A DNA stretch of 10,736 bases from the NCBI GenBank assembly GCA_002343545.1, contig DDRA01000049.1, positions 27,044 to 37,779 of the forward strand, in the 5' to 3' direction. The position numbers were made by a program, and so were the translations under genes. Origin of the DNA: Bacteriovoracaceae bacterium UBA2428 (GTDB taxonomy: Bacteria; Bdellovibrionota; UBA2428). The notes under the pieces were generated by a model. That model saw only the letters and a program-made list of their open reading frames with translations, ran no database searches and had not been told where the DNA came from. Shown here piece by piece: positions 7,373 through 10,736 of the stretch (position 1 is its first letter; every line of letters begins with the position of its first letter).

Positions 7373-7386
7373 AAGGAGTCTTTCCC

Positions 7387-9246
7387 ATGAACAAAATTCT
7401 TTCGACCTCGTTGGCCGCGATCGTCGGCCTCGTCGCCGCTTCCGCTTCGGCGCAAGGCGCGTTGAACGCCCGCGCCGAATACTCGCAGCTCGCTTGCCTT
7501 TCGGCTTCCGAGTTGGCCTCCCTCAAAACCCGCTACGACGGCCTCAAGCTCGACCTGCCGGGATCCCTTTGCGAAGCTGCGAGCCCCCTCGCGAAGCTGG
7601 GCAAGGTTCTCAAGGCCCTCGACTCGATCGCGCTCGGCCCCACGGCCACGCTCGTCGGTCAGAACGCGGCCGTCCACAAGGCGCTCAAGTCGCCGCGCGA
7701 CTATCTCCTGAGCCAGCTCCGCACCTTCAAGATCTCCGAAGGCCAGCTCGTCGAAGCGCACAAGGTTCGCGGCTTCCGCGACGCCACGCTCTCGCCGACC
7801 TTCTTCCGCTTGTCCCCGATCGAGGCGGCCGTCGAGCTCCTCGCGCTCGTCGCGGATTCCTCGCGCGAAACCTATTCCGTCTGCTGGCAAGGACGCTACG
7901 TCAACGCGAAAGCCTGCGAGCACGTCTTCAAGACGGGCCCGCAAGCGGGTTTCGGATCGGCGCGCTTGCTGCTCTTCCTGAACCTCGCGCGCCAAGGTGG
8001 TCCGCAGCACGCCGAATACCGCCGCCTCGTGACGAAGGCCGCCACGCTCGTGAGCTACATCGAGTCGGCCGACGGCTTCCCCGTCGAGAATCTCTACGTT
8101 CTCGGCTCGAACGGCCTCGTTTACCTCGTCGACCCCTTCTTCGGCACGCTCGAACGCGTCGCCCTGCCCTACGAGGGGATCGGTCGCATCGTGAAGATGA
8201 AGCATAACCGCAAGAGCGGCGGCCTCTACCTCTTCACGCAGGCGGGCCAGCTTTGGGAACTCGATGCGCTCCGTCCCGCCGGCGAAAAGCCCGGCGTCCG
8301 TCGGGTCGACATCCCCTTCGCCGTGAAGGACTACGAGCCGCTCACGACTTTCGAGTTCGTGCCCGAGATCTTCAACAACGTCTTTTTCCCGATCGACGTT
8401 GTCGTCGATACGGAGAACCGTCCGTGGATCGTGAATGATCGAGTCCTGGGCGACAAGGTCGACTTCGATTCGAAGCCGCCCCTTCCCTTCGACCTCAAGG
8501 TCCTCGCGGGCTGCTGGGTCGGCGCGCAGTGTTTGCTCGACGCCAACGGCGATCAGTGGAGCTACACCTACCAGATGGGCGGCTTGCGCAAGTACGATAC
8601 GACGCGCCACCCGGAGGGCCTGAAGTGGCGCTTCATGACGGGCGGCCGCGACTACCGCGAAATCTACGCGCTCGACACGCAAGGCGCGCTCTACATGCGC
8701 GAAGGTTACGACACGGATAACTTCAAGCTCGTCTGGCAGTTCCAGACGGGATCGCCGACGGCCTTCAAGTTCGTCGAAGGCCTGAACTTCCGCGCGGTCC
8801 TCGACGGCGAGAACCGTCTCTTCGTCCACCGCGGCAGCACGGCCTTCCGCGTCGCCCGCGACGCGACGACGACCTACGCGCTCGAAGCGGGCGAAGGCGT
8901 TCGCATCGTGGACTTCGATTACACGCGCCACGTTCGCTTCTCGAAGGCCCTCGATCCGTGGATCGGCGACGACTCGGCCTTCCGCGCGAAGTGCGGCCTC
9001 GAACGCACGATGACGAACCCCTGGACGGAGCGCCGCGTGGGCCTTTCGGCCCAGGGCGAGCTCGTCTTCGAAGGCGCCGCGGACCAAGCGCCTTGCCAAG
9101 CGTTGCCGGGCAAACGCTTCGAAGCCGGATCGGAACTCTGGGTTCGCGCCGACATGTCGGTGAAGGTGCCGAGCGAAGCCGCCCTTTGGGTGGTCAAGCC
9201 GAACGGCGCGGGCGAAGAGTTCGTCGTGCCGTTCTTCCGTAACTAG
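7387..9246 (+). CDS. Exported protein, predicted beta-propeller, function unknown
   Basis: The 619-residue protein has a clear signal peptide (MNKIL, hydrophobic core, ASASA before Q23) and should be periplasmic or secreted. Residues 25-230 look mainly helical. From about 235 to 562 a short strand-turn-strand motif recurs about seven times. Examples are LYVLGSNGLVYLVD (236-249), LYLFTQAGQLWELD (280-293), CLLDANGDQWSYTY (382-395), IYALDTQGALYMRE (426-439), AVLDGENRLFVHR (470-482) and VGLSAQGELVFEG (551-563). This is the pattern of beta-propeller blades. Eight cysteines (37, 62, 166, 177, 376, 382, 536, 570) are spaced as for four disulfides. ATG 7387 has AAAGGAG eight bases upstream, so the in-frame TTG at 7357 is not needed. 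A Fur-like site lies just upstream and a strong terminator follows, so it is probably monocistronic. I do not recognise a ligand or enzyme activity. Confidence 0.8.
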   Translation: MNKILSTSLAAIVGLVAASASAQGALNARAEYSQLACLSASELASLKTRYDGLKLDLPGSLCEAASPLAKLGKVLKALDSIALGPTATLVGQNAAVHKALKSPRDYLLSQLRTFKISEGQLVEAHKVRGFRDATLSPTFFRLSPIEAAVELLALVADSSRETYSVCWQGRYVNAKACEHVFKTGPQAGFGSARLLLFLNLARQGGPQHAEYRRLVTKAATLVSYIESADGFPVENLYVLGSNGLVYLVDPFFGTLERVALPYEGIGRIVKMKHNRKSGGLYLFTQAGQLWELDALRPAGEKPGVRRVDIPFAVKDYEPLTTFEFVPEIFNNVFFPIDVVVDTENRPWIVNDRVLGDKVDFDSKPPLPFDLKVLAGCWVGAQCLLDANGDQWSYTYQMGGLRKYDTTRHPEGLKWRFMTGGRDYREIYALDTQGALYMREGYDTDNFKLVWQFQTGSPTAFKFVEGLNFRAVLDGENRLFVHRGSTAFRVARDATTTYALEAGEGVRIVDFDYTRHVRFSKALDPWIGDDSAFRAKCGLERTMTNPWTERRVGLSAQGELVFEGAADQAPCQALPGKRFEAGSELWVRADMSVKVPSEAALWVVKPNGAGEEFVVPFFRN

Positions 9247-9269
9247 CTCGACTTCGGATCCCGATCGCG

Positions 9270-9307
9270 AATCCCCGGGCTCCCGCGCGGAGCCCGGGAT
9301 TTTTTTT
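9270..9307 (+). terminator. Strong rho-independent terminator
   Basis: CCCGGGCTCC (9274-9283) pairs perfectly with GGAGCCCGGG (9289-9298) across the 5-base loop CGCGC. The outer AATC/GATT bases can extend the stem around a bulged C. Eight T residues follow (9300-9307). It lies 23 bp after the stop of the propeller gene and separates it from the ABC-F gene. Confidence 0.93.
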
Positions 9308-9335
9308 GCCTTTTTTCCGAAAGTTCCCGTACAAT
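9306..9335 (+). promoter_or_regulatory. Candidate sigma-70 promoter for the ABC-F gene
   Basis: TTGCCT (9306-9311) and TACAAT (9330-9335) are spaced by 18 bp and match the -35 and -10 consensus at four and five of six positions. It begins at the end of the preceding terminator, where a fresh promoter would be expected. The predicted transcript start near 9342 leaves an untranslated leader of about 120 bases. Confidence 0.5.
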
Positions 9336-9461
9336 GGGAAGGTCCTTTCGGGGACACCGCATGGAAAATCTCGGCGCATAATCCCACTCCCGATTTTACT
9401 TCTCGACGGCGAAGCCTCGTGCGCGGCGAACTTGCGCGCGTGGATCGCGGGAAGGCGCCTT

Positions 9462-10736
9462 ATGACTTCACGATCTCCGTTGCGGGCCCAAGCCCTTTCT
9501 TTTTCCTTCGTTTCGGCGGAACCCCTCTTCGAAGGGCTCGATCTGCAGTTGCCTTGCGCCGGGTCCGTCGCGCTCGTCGGTCCGAACGGCGGCGGCAAGA
9601 GCACTTTGCTGCGGCTACTCGCCGGGCGATTAGAGCCGGAGCAAGGTTGCGTGTCGGGCGCGAGGCCCGTGCTCGTCGAGCAGATTTCGCCGCGCGAAGC
9701 GCGGAGCGGCGGCGAGACCCGCCTCGCCCGTCTGCGCGAAGCCTTCCGTGACGAGGAAGCGACGCTGCTCCTGGACGAACCGACGAACGACCTGGATGAA
9801 GGGGCGCGCGCCGAGTTTTGGCGTCTCTTCCACGGCCACCGCGGAACGCGGCTCGTCGTGTCGCACGATCCGCAACTGCTCGACCGCGTCGACGCGATCT
9901 GGGAGCTGAAGCACGGGCGCCTCCAACGACATCCGCCGGGCTTCGACGCTTACGTGGCCCGGGTCGGCGCGGAAGAAGAGGAATTGCGCGGCGAGCTCGA
10001 GCGTCTTCGTCGGGAACGCCGGGCGTCCGAAGCGCTCGCGCGCGACGTCGACGAACGGCAGCGCAAACGCATGGAGCGCGGGCGCAAGGCGAGCGAGAAG
10101 GCCGGACTCCCGCGCATCCTGCGCGGCGCCCTCAAGCGTCGCGCCGAGACGACGCTCGCGCGCCTGAACGCGACCCACGACGCGCAGATCGAAGGACGGC
10201 GTGAGCGAGAGCGAAAGCTCCGGACGCGGCTTCGCGGCCTTTCGGACTTCGTCTGGGAAGCCTCGCGCGTCGCGACGCCGAACGCGAAGAGCCTCCTGCG
10301 GCTCCAAGCCGCGGGCCTACGGATTCGGCCGGACATCGTTCTGAGCGCCGAGCTCCGTGGCCCCCGCCGAATCTGGCTTCGCGGCGGCAACGGCAGCGGC
10401 AAGAGCACCTTGTTGCGGGCCCTGAGCGGAGACGAGGCGGCCGCGGGCCGACTCCGCGGCGAATTCCGGGCGACGGCGCGGACCTTTCTCTTCGACCAGT
10501 CGCTGGCGGATTACCGCGACTCGGTTCCGCTCTGGCGGGCCTTCGCCGACCGCACTCGTCTCGGCATCGCGGAGGCGCGCGCGGTATTGGGACGCTTGGG
10601 CTTCGAGCAAGGGGAACAAGCGCGACCGCTCGGGGGCCTGAGCGGCGGCGAGCGCGTTCGCGTCGAGCTCGCCGCGGCCATGACGTCGTCCCCGGAACTG
10701 CTGCTGCTCGACGAGCCGCTCAACGGGCTGGACCTG
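9462..10736 (+). CDS. ABC-F family ATPase with compact first NBD (3' end outside window)
   Basis: ABC-F proteins carry two ATPase domains and no membrane part; characterised members bind the ribosome and either assist translation or protect it from antibiotics. In the 425 visible residues NBD1 has Walker A GPNGGGKST (40-48), Q-loop VEQ (72-74), the degenerate signature RSGGE (81-85), Walker B LLLDEPTNDLD (102-112) and the switch histidine H135. A charged coiled-coil linker follows (about 165-265), with the RKASEKAGLPRILRGALKRRAE segment split at 208-229. NBD2 has Walker A GGNGSGKST (308-316), LSGGE (393-397) and Walker B LLLLDEP (413-419), with DEPLNGLD in place of the usual DEPTNxLD. Only seven residues lie between the NBD1 Q-loop and SGGE, so its helical subdomain is almost absent. 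The start is ATG 9462 with GGGAAGG six bases upstream. Which subfamily it belongs to, and whether it gives resistance, cannot be decided here. Confidence 0.88.
   Translation, partial: MTSRSPLRAQALSFSFVSAEPLFEGLDLQLPCAGSVALVGPNGGGKSTLLRLLAGRLEPEQGCVSGARPVLVEQISPREARSGGETRLARLREAFRDEEATLLLDEPTNDLDEGARAEFWRLFHGHRGTRLVVSHDPQLLDRVDAIWELKHGRLQRHPPGFDAYVARVGAEEEELRGELERLRRERRASEALARDVDERQRKRMERGRKASEKAGLPRILRGALKRRAETTLARLNATHDAQIEGRRERERKLRTRLRGLSDFVWEASRVATPNAKSLLRLQAAGLRIRPDIVLSAELRGPRRIWLRGGNGSGKSTLLRALSGDEAAAGRLRGEFRATARTFLFDQSLADYRDSVPLWRAFADRTRLGIAEARAVLGRLGFEQGEQARPLGGLSGGERVRVELAAAMTSSPELLLLDEPLNGLDL

Noticed and set aside
7156..9387. 743-codon minus-strand open frame across the propeller gene
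   Set aside because: It runs through the strong terminator and the Fur-like region and into recQ, and has shadow composition. The opposite strand has a signal peptide, a Shine-Dalgarno and repeated motifs.

Overview
This is a GC-rich chromosomal window, closely packed with ordinary genes. The best taxonomic clue is a TIGR02147/DUF4423-type regulator coupled to a secreted protein. That regulator family is abundant in Bdellovibrio-like bacteria and in Fibrobacter, so a GC-rich member of the Bdellovibrionota or a relative is my best guess. This is inference. I saw no tRNA, rRNA, CRISPR array, insertion sequence, phage gene or recognisable defence cassette.

Layout: (1) 1-2079, minus strand: an unrecognised 390-aa protein is followed after 45 bp by the 5' part of a DNA polymerase I-type 5'-3' exonuclease gene (polA), which is cut by the window start. 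(2) 2236-4337, plus strand: the TIGR02147 regulator overlaps by 4 bp (ATGA) a gene for an exported protein with an HExxH metal-binding motif. (3) 4334-5176, minus strand: rsmJ, the 16S rRNA guanine-N2 methyltransferase, converges on the previous gene so that both TAG stops share one CTAG. (4) 5253-7301, plus strand: recQ, divergent from rsmJ, with helicase core, zinc-binding and HRDC domains plus an extra segment before the zinc site. (5) 7387-9246, plus strand: an exported 619-aa protein with about seven repeated beta-propeller-like motifs. A near-consensus Fur-box-like palindrome lies against its Shine-Dalgarno, and a strong intrinsic terminator follows it. (6) 9462 to the window end, plus strand: an ABC-F ATPase with a shortened first nucleotide-binding domain, behind its own candidate promoter; it is cut by the window end.

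Two genes belong to DNA repair and replication (polA, recQ) and two to ribosome function (rsmJ, the ABC-F gene). The other three code for envelope or exported proteins or their regulator. The most useful leads are the Fur-like site in front of the unknown propeller protein, the regulator plus HExxH-protein pair, and the compact ABC-F. I did not find a clearly new multi-gene system.
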